Positions 53,441-61,500 of a DNA stretch of 64,000 nucleotides are shown here, in pieces; the stretch's first letter is position 1, and each line of letters begins with the position of its first letter. The stretch is from Kineosporia corallincola (GTDB taxonomy: Bacteria; Actinomycetota; Actinomycetes; Actinomycetales; Kineosporiaceae): the NCBI RefSeq assembly GCF_018499875.1, contig NZ_JAHBAY010000002.1:310001-374000 (forward strand). The letters run 5' to 3'. Made by a program: the position numbers and the translations under genes. The notes under the pieces were generated by a model. The model saw nothing but the letters and a program-made list of their open reading frames with translations, had not been told where the DNA came from and made no database searches.

Positions 53441-53752
53441 GTGACCGCGAGCGCCACCGAAGTCCAGGCCCCGACCATCCCGACCGCGTTCCAGGACATT
53501 CCCGCGCTGACGGCGACCGACCGGTGCGACGCGACCACCACCACGATCCGCGAGGGATCGGGCACGGCCAACCCGCGGGTGCCGTGTGGTGCGCAGGCCT
53601 ATGTCACGGCGCTGTTCCCGTCCGGCAGCGTGCTGCTGTTCTGCGGGCACCACGGGCACGAGCTGGAGTGCAGCCTGGTCGAGCAGGGCGCGGTGATCCG
53701 GGACGACTCGAACGTGCTCCAGCAGAACACCAAGCCGGGCGCCTCGGCCTGA
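53441..53752 (+). CDS. DUF7455 domain protein
   Basis: A 103-aa actinomycete protein. The conserved part is LTATDRCD, RVPCGAQAYV, LLFCGHHGHE and a C-terminal VIRDDS, with Cys and His residues that could bind a metal. The role is unknown; related genes are widespread and often close to sigma-factor or gyrase genes. A GGAAGAGGT ribosome-binding site lies 7 nt before GTG 53441, which decides against the upstream GTG at 53390. Confidence 0.85.
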   Translation: MTASATEVQAPTIPTAFQDIPALTATDRCDATTTTIREGSGTANPRVPCGAQAYVTALFPSGSVLLFCGHHGHELECSLVEQGAVIRDDSNVLQQNTKPGASA

Positions 53753-53771
53753 TCCTCGTGCGGCGGTGCCG

Positions 53772-53800
53772 CGGGTGAGGGGCGGTGTGCCCCTCACCCG
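53772..53800 (+). terminator. Terminator after the DUF7455 gene
   Basis: A perfect 11-bp stem (CGGGTGAGGGG at 53772, CCCCTCACCCG at 53790) with a 7-nt loop, 19 nt past the stop codon. Confidence 0.8.
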
Positions 53801-53911
53801 GGGCCGGTGCGGGACCGGTGCCCCGTCGGGGTCGCGTGAACGACGGCCAAGAGTCTTGGTGGACGACGAAAAACCGTTATCAGCGCCGCGAACGGGCGAT
53901 ATCGTCCCCGG

Positions 53912-54604
53912 ATGGAGATCGACTGGCCGGGCGTACGCGCCCGGGTGGAGCACCTGCGTGACGTGGAACAGCGGCGCCGGAACGAGACCGGAAGCTTCGA
54001 GATCCGGGTCTTCGGTTCTCAGCTGCACGCCTTCGGCCTGGCACCGCACCTGGACGAGAACGAGATCGCCGAGGCCGAGGGCCAGTTCGGCATCCGGCTG
54101 CCGGACGACTACCGCGCGTTCCTCGGTGAGGTCGCGGCCGGCGGGGCCGGGCCGTACTACGGCCTGTTCCCCCTGGCCCGCGACGGGCAGGGCCGCTGGG
54201 GCTGGACCGGCGACGGCGCCGAGCTGACCGAGATCACCTCCCTGGCAGCCCCTTTCGCGCCCACCGACGTCACCCGGCAGTTGCGGGAGCACGAGGCGCA
54301 GCAACCCGACGAGGACGACGACGAGGACCTCGAACGGTGGCAGGAGCGGGCCGAGGAGATCCTCTGGGAGCCCTCGCGCAGCGTGGGGGCCCTGTGCCTG
54401 TGCCATCGCGGTTGCGCGCTGCGCAAGTGGCTCGTCGTCAGCGGCCCGCGGCGCGGCCAGATCTGGGACGACTCCCGCGTCGACGGCCTGGACCTGGGAC
54501 CGGACGCCACCGCGGAGGGCGCACCGCTGACCTTCGGCCGCTGGTACCTGGACTGGCTGGAGACCGCGGAGGCCAAGGTGCTGGGAACGGCCGACCGGGC
54601 CTGA
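53912..54604 (+). CDS. SMI1/KNR4-family protein
   Basis: A 230-aa protein with the SMI1/KNR4 core: LDENEIAEAEGQFGIRLPDDYRAFL in two blocks, GPYYGLFPL, an acidic insertion (DEDDDEDLERW) and the C-terminal FGRWYLDWL motif. In bacteria this fold often serves as an immunity protein to toxins, or binds cell-wall-related partners, but no toxin gene is adjacent. It converges with deoC over a strong terminator. Confidence 0.85.
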   Translation: MEIDWPGVRARVEHLRDVEQRRRNETGSFEIRVFGSQLHAFGLAPHLDENEIAEAEGQFGIRLPDDYRAFLGEVAAGGAGPYYGLFPLARDGQGRWGWTGDGAELTEITSLAAPFAPTDVTRQLREHEAQQPDEDDDEDLERWQERAEEILWEPSRSVGALCLCHRGCALRKWLVVSGPRRGQIWDDSRVDGLDLGPDATAEGAPLTFGRWYLDWLETAEAKVLGTADRA

Positions 54605-54647
54605 CAGCACGAGCCGCACGAGGACGTCCGTGGGCGCCGCGCCTGCG

Positions 54648-54690
54648 AGGGCGATACGCGCCGAAAGGTGCTCCCGGCGCGTATCGCCCT
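54648..54690. terminator. Bidirectional terminator between SMI1/KNR4 gene and deoC
   Basis: A perfect 15-bp stem (left AGGGCGATACGCGCC at 54648, right at 54676) with a 13-nt loop; 44 nt after one stop and 11 nt after the other. Confidence 0.9.
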
Positions 54691-54700
54691 GCCGGGCAGC

Positions 54701-55375
54701 TCAGTACGTGCTGTTGCCGACCTTGCCCTCGAGCACGGCGCGGGCGGCCGACAGGCCCAGGCGGGTGGCGCCGGCGGCGACCATGGCCTCGGCGTCCTCA
54801 CGGCTGCGGATGCCGCCGGAGGCCTTGATCCGCACGTCCGGGCCGATCGCGGCGGCCATCACGGTGACGGCGTGCACGGTGGCGCCGCCGGCCGGGTGGA
54901 AACCGGTGGAGGTCTTCACGAAGTCGGCCCCGGCCCGGGTGGCGGCCTGGCTGACGGCGGTGAGCTGCTCGTCGGTCAGCGCGGCGGACTCGACGATCAC
55001 CTTGAGCACGCGCGGGGCGGGCACCTGGGCGCGCACGGCGGCGATCTCCCGCTCCACCGTCTGGTAGTCGCCGGTGACGGCGGCGCCGAGGTTGATCACC
55101 ATGTCCACCTCGTCCGCGCCGTCGGCGACGGACAGCCGGGCCTCCTCGGCCTTGGCCGCGGCGCTGTGGGCGCCGCTGGGGAACCCGCACACGGTGACCA
55201 CGGCGACCTCGGAGCCGGCGGCGGCCTCCTTGGCCACCGGCACCAGGGTCGGCGACACGCAGACGCCGAAGACCCCCAGTTCCCGGGCCTCGGCCACGAG
55301 GGCACGCACCTGGTCGGGGGTGGCTTCGGGCCTGAGCAGCGTGTGGTCGATGTAGCGGGCGAAGTTCTCGGTCAT
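54701..55375 (-). CDS. deoC: Deoxyribose-phosphate aldolase
   Basis: A 224-aa TIM-barrel class I aldolase. Schiff-base lysine K154 in FVKTSTGF, proton-relay lysine K184 in RIKASGGIR, and [10 protein letters not shown] at the start. It splits 2-deoxyribose 5-phosphate to glyceraldehyde 3-phosphate and acetaldehyde, in deoxynucleoside salvage. No other deo gene is near. Confidence 0.95.
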   Translation of the reverse strand: MTENFARYIDHTLLRPEATPDQVRALVAEARELGVFGVCVSPTLVPVAKEAAAGSEVAVVTVCGFPSGAHSAAAKAEEARLSVADGADEVDMVINLGAAVTGDYQTVEREIAAVRAQVPAPRVLKVIVESAALTDEQLTAVSQAATRAGADFVKTSTGFHPAGGATVHAVTVMAAAIGPDVRIKASGGIRSREDAEAMVAAGATRLGLSAARAVLEGKVGNSTY

Positions 55376-55428
55376 GAGCCGTACCCTACGGCTCCCCGCC
55401 CGCCGGTCATCCGCTGGGCAGAGCCTGA

Positions 55429-55878
55429 TCAGGCGTCATCGCGCAGCGACCGGATCATGCTGCGCAGAATCCGCAGGGCGTCGGCCTGCTCGGGGGCGGT
55501 CAGCCCACCCAGCATCCTGACCTCGACGGACCGCACCGCCGCGCTCGCCTGCTCCAGGGCGCGCCGGCCGGCGGGCGTGAGCCGGGTGGGCAGCGCCTTG
55601 CCGACCGGGGCCTGCGCCGGCCGGGTCACCAGGCCCTCCCGCTCCAGGGTCTGGAGCAGCACGTTCATCGACTGCCGGGTGACGAACGCGCCGCGGGCGA
55701 GCTCGGAGTTGGACAGACCCGGGCGCTGCGCCAGCAGTTCCAGGCAGGAGTAACGGGTCACGTTCATCCCCAGCGGCCGCAGCACCTCCTCCATCGCGAC
55801 GCGCAGCGCGCTGGAGGCCTCCTTCAGCAGGTAGCCCAGCGACGTCTCCAGGTGGATGCCCTCACCGTCTTGACTCAT
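55429..55878 (-). CDS. MarR-family regulator
   Basis: A 149-aa winged-helix dimer-type regulator ([32 protein letters not shown] in two blocks; wing with [13 protein letters not shown]). The ATG at 55878 lies inside an operator palindrome, so it is probably autoregulated. Divergent from the VOC gene and likely its regulator. Confidence 0.9.
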   Translation of the reverse strand: MSQDGEGIHLETSLGYLLKEASSALRVAMEEVLRPLGMNVTRYSCLELLAQRPGLSNSELARGAFVTRQSMNVLLQTLEREGLVTRPAQAPVGKALPTRLTPAGRRALEQASAAVRSVEVRMLGGLTAPEQADALRILRSMIRSLRDDA

Positions 55879-55894
55879 GTCAGCATTCTGACAT
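55877..55894. promoter_or_regulatory. MarR operator 1 (overlaps the marR start codon)
   Basis: ATGTCAG-CATT-CTGACAT: perfect 7-bp arms, 4-nt spacer. Overlaps the MarR ATG on the minus strand. Confidence 0.8.
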
Positions 55895-55904
55895 AGCTTC
55901 TTGC

Positions 55905-55922
55905 GTGTCAGAAAGCTGACAC
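55905..55922. promoter_or_regulatory. MarR operator 2 (upstream of the VOC gene)
   Basis: GTGTCAG-AAAG-CTGACAC: perfect 7-bp arms, 4-nt spacer. The centre is 28 nt from the centre of operator 1, and it lies 20 nt before the VOC gene start. Same core TGTCAG/CTGACA as operator 1. Confidence 0.8.
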
Positions 55923-55941
55923 ACATCGAAGGAGCAGCATC

Positions 55942-56310
55942 ATGCCGGTCACCGGACCCGACTTCATCTCCCTCCAGACCCGCGACCTGGCCGCCTCGCA
56001 GGCGTTCTACGAGCAGTACCTGGGCCTCGTGCGCTCACCGGCCGGCCCGCCGCACGCCGTCGTGTTCGCGACCGAGCCGATCGCCTTCGCCCTGCGCGAC
56101 CTGGTTCCCGGCACCGATCTGGACTCGGTCGACCAGCCCGGCCTGGGTGCCGCGATCTGGCTGCACGCCACCGGCGTTCAGGCGATCCACGACGCGCTGG
56201 CCGCCGACGGGCACACCATCGTCGCGGCGCCGGTCGACGGCCCCTTCGGCCGCACCTTCACCTTCGCCGACCCCGACGGCTACCGGATCACCCTGCACGA
56301 CCGGGCCTGA
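55942..56310 (+). CDS. Glyoxalase/VOC-family protein
   Basis: A 122-aa single VOC domain (FISLQTRDLAASQAFYEQYLGL, ATGVQAIHDAL, TFADPDGYRITLHD). Metal-binding positions are only partly conserved (the usual first His is Q), so it may be a binding rather than catalytic protein, e.g. sequestering an antibiotic or electrophile, which is frequent for MarR-linked VOC genes (inference). GGAG ribosome-binding site. Confidence 0.82.
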   Translation: MPVTGPDFISLQTRDLAASQAFYEQYLGLVRSPAGPPHAVVFATEPIAFALRDLVPGTDLDSVDQPGLGAAIWLHATGVQAIHDALAADGHTIVAAPVDGPFGRTFTFADPDGYRITLHDRA

Positions 56311-56593
56311 GCCTGGCCACCGGAAACCATTACCGCACAGGTCATCACGGCGCCGCGGAAGCGCCGGGGCGAACGACCGGCCACCGCAGGAAGGCCGTGC
56401 CGCACGCGATCTCCGACTCATCACCGGTCGCCACCGCGAGCCGGGAGATCGAGCAGGTGCGCCGGTGCAGGGCGCCCCGGCCGGGCCCGGTCGGCCGGCG
56501 ATCGTGCTCGCAGATCGTTCTTGACGAGTCACGCAGCGCAGCTTATCTTTACCGGCGAATCGGACATCCAGCACGGGTGCCGACGTGCCACAA
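56311..56593. other. Intergenic stretch without recognised genes
   Basis: Between the VOC and PL11 genes. It holds a weak 6-bp hairpin (CGGCGC at 56348, GCGCCG at 56361) after the VOC gene and otherwise nothing convincing. Open frames here look random. Confidence 0.5.
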
Positions 56594-56609
56594 GGGAAAG
56601 CGCTTTCCC
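56594..56609. promoter_or_regulatory. LacI-type operator upstream of PL11 lyase
   Basis: GGGAAAGCGCTTTCCC is a perfect 16-bp palindrome with the CG-centred GAAAGCGCTTTC core typical of LacI/GalR-family sites. It ends 29 nt before the start codon. No LacI-family gene is in the window. Confidence 0.85.
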
Positions 56610-56638
56610 CCGTACAGCGACGTACATGAGGGAGATCC

Positions 56639-58477
56639 ATGACCTGGAAGATGCGTGCTGCCGCCACTCTGGCGGTGCTGGTGGGAACGGCGCTGAGCCC
56701 GTTGCCGGCTCACGCCGTCAACCGTTCGGCCACCACCGCTAAGACGGTGACCGTGGACGGGCGGCAGGCGGAGAAGATCGACCGCGGCCTGGTGGCCGTG
56801 CCGACGGACGCCGGGGTGCTGGTCAGCTGGCGCCTGCTGACCGGCAAGGACCCGGCGTTCCACGTCTACCGCAACGGCAGAAGGATCACCCAGAAGGCGA
56901 TCAGCAAGGTGTCGAACTACACCGACACCCAGGGGAAGGCCGGCGACCGGTACGCGATCGCGCCGGTCGGCGGCACCCGCACGGCGGCCGTGACCGCCTG
57001 GGACACCGACCATCTCGACATCCCGCTGGACAAGCCCGGCGAGGGCTACAAGGCCAACGACGCCAGCGTCGGTGACCTGGACGGCGACGGGCAGTACGAG
57101 ATCGTGCTGAAGTGGGACCCGGCCGTCTCCAAGGACAACTCGCAGTCCGGCGTGACCGGTGAGGTGTACCTCGACGCCTACGAGCTGACCGGCGAGAAGC
57201 TCTGGCGCATCGCGCTGGGCAGAAACATCCGCGCCGGAGCGCATTACACCCAGTTCCTGGTGTACGACCTGGACGGCAACGGCCGCTCCGAGATCGTCAT
57301 GAAGACCGCCGACGGCACCGTCGACGGCAAGGGCGTGACCATCGGCGACGCGAGCGCCGACTACCGTAACTCGGCCGGCTACGTCCTGACCGGGCCGGAG
57401 TACCTCACCGTGTTCGACGGGAGAACCGGTGGGGCGCTGAACACCTCCGACTACGAGCCGCCGCGCGGCACGGTGACGGACTGGGGCGACGGCTACGGCA
57501 ACCGGGTGGACCGGTTCCTGGCCGGGGTGGCCTACCTGGACGGCGAGCGGCCGAGTTTCGTGATGGCCCGCGGCTACTACACCCGCACCGTGCTGGTGGC
57601 GTACGACTGGCGGGGCGGAAAACTCACCGAGCGCTGGACCTTCGACAGCAACGTGGCCGGCAAGCAGTACGAGGGCCAGGGCAACCACGAGCTGTCCGTG
57701 GCCGACGTGGACGACGACGGCAAGGACGAGATCGTCTACGGTGCACTGACTCTGGACGACGACGGCTCGGTCCTGTACAGCACCGGCCTGGGTCACGGCG
57801 ACGCGCTGCACGTGGGCGACCTCGACCCGGAGCACCCCGGTCTGGAGGTGTTCGGTGTGCACGAGTCCAAGAGCGCCGCCTACGGGCTGGAGATGCACGA
57901 CGCCGACACCGGGGAGATCCTGTTCGGCCGGCAGACCGGACTGGACACCGGCCGGGGCCTGTCCGCGGACATCGACCCCTCGCACCCGGGTGAGGAGGTC
58001 TGGGCGGTCAACGGTGCCTGGAACTCCCCCACCGGCTGGCTGTACAGCGCCCAGGGCGAGCTGATCTCGAACACCATCCCGTCGGCGAACTTCGCGATCT
58101 GGTGGGACGGCGACCTGAACCGCGAGCTGCTCGACCACGACTGGGACGCCACCACCGAGACCGGTGTGGGCACGATCGGCAAGTGGGACCCGGAGACCGA
58201 AACCACCGAGAACCTGCTCACCGCCACCGGAACCCTGTCGAACAACCACACCAAGGGCACCCCGTCGCTCCAGGCCGACATCCTCGGCGACTGGCGTGAG
58301 GAGGTGCTGTGGCGCAGCGACGACAGCACCTCGCTGCGGCTGTACAGCACGCCGTACTCCAGCAGGTACGGCTTCACCACCCTGATGCGCGACCCGGTGT
58401 ACCGGCTCGGCATCGCCTGGCAGAACGTGGCCTACAACCAGCCGCCGCACACCAGTTTCTACCTCGGCACGAAGTAG
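56639..58477 (+). CDS. Secreted rhamnogalacturonan lyase, PL11 family
   Basis: A 612-aa secreted enzyme with a signal peptide to about residue 26 (PLPAHA-V). The beta-propeller carries Ca-binding loops (DLDGDGQYEIVLKWD, DLDGNGRSEIVMKTADGT, DVDDDGKDEIVYG). PL11 hallmarks include EKIDRGLVAVP, GVLVSWRLLTG-DP-FHVYRNG, LGHGDALHVGDLDP and RYGFTTLMRDPVYR. It cleaves the rhamnose-galacturonate backbone of pectin by beta-elimination. A LacI-type operator precedes it, and a 22-bp hairpin follows. Suggests a plant-polymer-degrading lifestyle. Confidence 0.93.
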   Translation: MTWKMRAAATLAVLVGTALSPLPAHAVNRSATTAKTVTVDGRQAEKIDRGLVAVPTDAGVLVSWRLLTGKDPAFHVYRNGRRITQKAISKVSNYTDTQGKAGDRYAIAPVGGTRTAAVTAWDTDHLDIPLDKPGEGYKANDASVGDLDGDGQYEIVLKWDPAVSKDNSQSGVTGEVYLDAYELTGEKLWRIALGRNIRAGAHYTQFLVYDLDGNGRSEIVMKTADGTVDGKGVTIGDASADYRNSAGYVLTGPEYLTVFDGRTGGALNTSDYEPPRGTVTDWGDGYGNRVDRFLAGVAYLDGERPSFVMARGYYTRTVLVAYDWRGGKLTERWTFDSNVAGKQYEGQGNHELSVADVDDDGKDEIVYGALTLDDDGSVLYSTGLGHGDALHVGDLDPEHPGLEVFGVHESKSAAYGLEMHDADTGEILFGRQTGLDTGRGLSADIDPSHPGEEVWAVNGAWNSPTGWLYSAQGELISNTIPSANFAIWWDGDLNRELLDHDWDATTETGVGTIGKWDPETETTENLLTATGTLSNNHTKGTPSLQADILGDWREEVLWRSDDSTSLRLYSTPYSSRYGFTTLMRDPVYRLGIAWQNVAYNQPPHTSFYLGTK

Positions 58478-58485
58478 TCCCGCCC

Positions 58486-58534
58486 GCGGTGGTGCACGGC
58501 CCGCCCGTCAGCCGGGCGGGTCGTGCACCACCGC
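58486..58534. terminator. 22-bp terminator hairpin overlapping the 3' end of the c-di-GMP gene
   Basis: Outer arms GCGGTGGTGCACG (58486) and CGTGCACCACCGC (58522), a G-T pair, then inner arms CCCGCCCG and CGGGCGGG with a 5-nt loop. The right arm is coding DNA for the last residues of the minus-strand gene, whose stop codon starts in the loop. It serves both convergent genes. Confidence 0.85.
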
Positions 58535-61500
58535 CAGGGGCCGGGTGGACAGGTACCGGGTCAGGTCCGCCGCGGCCATCGGGCGGGCGAAGTGGTAGCC
58601 CTGCCCCACCACGCAGCCCAGCTGCCGCAGCAGCTCGTACTGCTCGGCGGTCTCGATGCCCTCGGCGGTGGTCTGCAACCGCAGGATGCGGGCGAGGTCG
58701 ACGACCGTGCGCACGATCGCCAGGTCCTCCTCCACGCCGGCGATGTTGTCGATGAACGACTTGTCGATCTTCAGCTTGTCCACCAGGAACCGCCGCAGGT
58801 ACGACAGCGACGAGTACCCGGTGCCGAAATCGTCGATGGACAGCCTGATCCCGAGGCGGCGCAGGTCGTCGAACTGGAGCATGGTGCCGCCCGGGTCGTC
58901 CATCAGGACGGTCTCGGTCAGCTCCAGGGTGAGGGCCTGCGCGGGCAGCCCGGTGTCGGACAGTACCGCCACCACGTCGTCCACCAGGTGCTCGTCGGTG
59001 AGCTGGCGGGCCGACACGTTCAGCGACAGCTCCAGGCCCGGCGCGGGCCCCGCCCGCCAGGCCGCGACCTGACGGCACCCCTCGGCCAGGATCCAGCGCC
59101 CGAGCTCGACGATGACGCCGGTCTGCTCGGCCACCGGGATGAACACCGCCGGCGAGATCGGGCCGCGCTCGGGATGACTCCACCGCAACAGCCCTTCCAC
59201 CCCGATCGTGGCACCGGTGCGCAGCTCCACCAGCGGCTGGTAGTGCAGCTGGAACTGCCCGGCCTCCAATGCCTTCTGGAGGTCGGCCTCCAGCTCCAGC
59301 CGCTCGGCCACCTCGGCGTGCATCTTCGACTCGAACACCACGGCCCGGTGCGTGCTGCTGTGTTTGGACCGGTACATCGCCAGGTCCGCCTGCCCGAGCA
59401 GGCCGGCGGCGTCGATCCCGGCAGCCGCCCCGTGCGCGATCCCGACGCTGGCGCCGATGAACACGTCGCGGCCGGCGATCCGGAAGGGCCGGGTGACGGC
59501 CGCGGTGATCCGCTCGGCCAGGCGCAGGCCGGTCTCCTCGCCGGAGGTGTTCTCCAGCAGGACGGCGAACTCGTCACCGCCCAGCCGGGCGGCCACGTCG
59601 CTGTCCCGGATGCACTGCCGCAACCGGGTGGCCACCTGGGACAGCAGGTCGTCGCCCGCGGCGTGGCCGAGGCTGTCGTTGACCGCCTTGAACCGGTCGA
59701 GATCGATGAACAGCACGGTGATCTCACCGCCGCGCCGGATCCCGGCGGCCACCGCCGACTGGAGCTGGTCGAGGAACAGCGCCCGGCTGGCCAGACCGGT
59801 CAGGGAGTCGTAGGCGGCCTCGCGGATCGCCTGGAGCGTGTTGGCGTCGTTGAGGGCCAGGCTGACCTGCTCGGCGAAGGCCGTCAGCAGGTCCCGGTGC
59901 TCGCCCGGCGCGGAGTCGTCGGGCAGCCGGCTGGCCAGCGCCCCGATGATCTGTCCCTCGGCGTGCACCGGCACCGCGACCAGGGCGCCCGAGGCGGTCA
60001 CCATGTGGTCGGCGGTGACCGCCTCGGCCGCGATCGCCAGGACGGCGTCGTTGCTGTCGGCCGGGCCGCGCAGGCCCGAGGTGGACGGGATCCGGGGCGG
60101 GGTCTCGCCCAGCGGATCGGCCAGCACCAGCGCCACGAACGCCCCCTCCAGCATCGTGGAGGCGCCACCGGTGACCGCGTCCAGGATGTCCGGCAGCGGC
60201 GCCCGGTGCGAGATGTCCTGCTGGATGGCCAGCAGCACCTTCAGCAGTCGCTCGCGCCGCCGCAGCGTCTCCAGCAGCCGCAGCCGCCGTTCCGCCTCCT
60301 GCTCGCGCAGGGCCCGGGCCTGGGCGTTGTCGAACGCGACCGCCAGCTGCCCGGCGATCAGCATGATCGCGTCCAGCCGCTCCACCGTGAACACGTCCGG
60401 GTAGAGCCGGTTCTCCAGCACCAGCATGATCCGGAAGGTGTCACCGGCGGTGATCGGGACGACCATCAGCGAGCAGCACGCCGCGCCGGCCAGGTAGGGG
60501 TCGCCGGCGAACCGGTCGTCGCGCCGCGCGTCGCCCACGATCAGTGGCTGACGGGTGCGCTCGGCGTAGCGGAAGGCGCTCTCGGGCAGCAGGTCCGCGG
60601 CCACCGCGGCGGCCAGGTCGAGGGTGGCGCCGCCGGTCGGGACGATCCAGGCGTCCTCGTCCTGGTTCCACAGGGCCAGGGTGACGGCGGTGGCACCGGT
60701 CATCCCGGCCAGCACCTCGGCCACCCGCTCGCCCAGCCGGTCGAACCCGGTCTCCCCGCTCAGCGCCTGCGAGGCGCGCAGCACCGCCAGCAGGTCGACG
60801 TCCGGGGACGACCCGGTCGTGGCGAGCAGCGGCAGGGCCGGGCCGGCCGGGTCGTGGAGGCCGGCCGGACTCGCCCGCACCGGGTCGGCCAGGGTCAGCT
60901 GCGGATACCGGGTGTGCAGGTGGGAGACCTTGGCCGCCGCGCCCCACCCGGCCCACAGGTCACGCGCCCGGGTGAGCAGGAGCTGCCCGGTGAGCTCGCG
61001 GCCCCCGCGCAGGTGGAAGACGGCGGCCCGTTCGGTGATCAGCGCACTGTGCCACGACAGCATCACCGGCGCCGAACGCGCCGCCGCGTCGAACAGCTGC
61101 CCGGCCCGCTCCGGATCGCCTGTCGCCCAGGCCTGTTCGGCCTCCAGCCAGGCGGACAGGTGCAGGTAGTTCTCCGGGCAGTCGACCGCGCGGCCCGCCA
61201 GCCAGGAGCGGCAGGCGTCCAGCCCGGCCAGCAGCGCCGGGCGGTCGGCCTCCGCCGCGCCGTGCAGCTGCTGCGCCAGGGACAGGCCGCGCAGCAGGTG
61301 GGCCCGCACCCCCAGGTACAGCGTGCTGACCACCGGCAGCAGCTCCATCGCGGCGGCGCTGTGCCGGTGCAGGCTCTGCGCGTCGTCCAGCGCCAGCGCG
61401 ATCGTGGCCTCACCCAGATGGACGACCGCCCGGACGATCGGGGTGCTGGCCCCGGCCTGCGGCCCGGCCGGGTCCTCCAGGCCGGCCAGCACCCGGGGCA

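Noticed and set aside
56397-56642. Small open frame upstream of the PL11 lyase
   Set aside because: No protein-like features, and it runs through the LacI-type operator into the lyase start.
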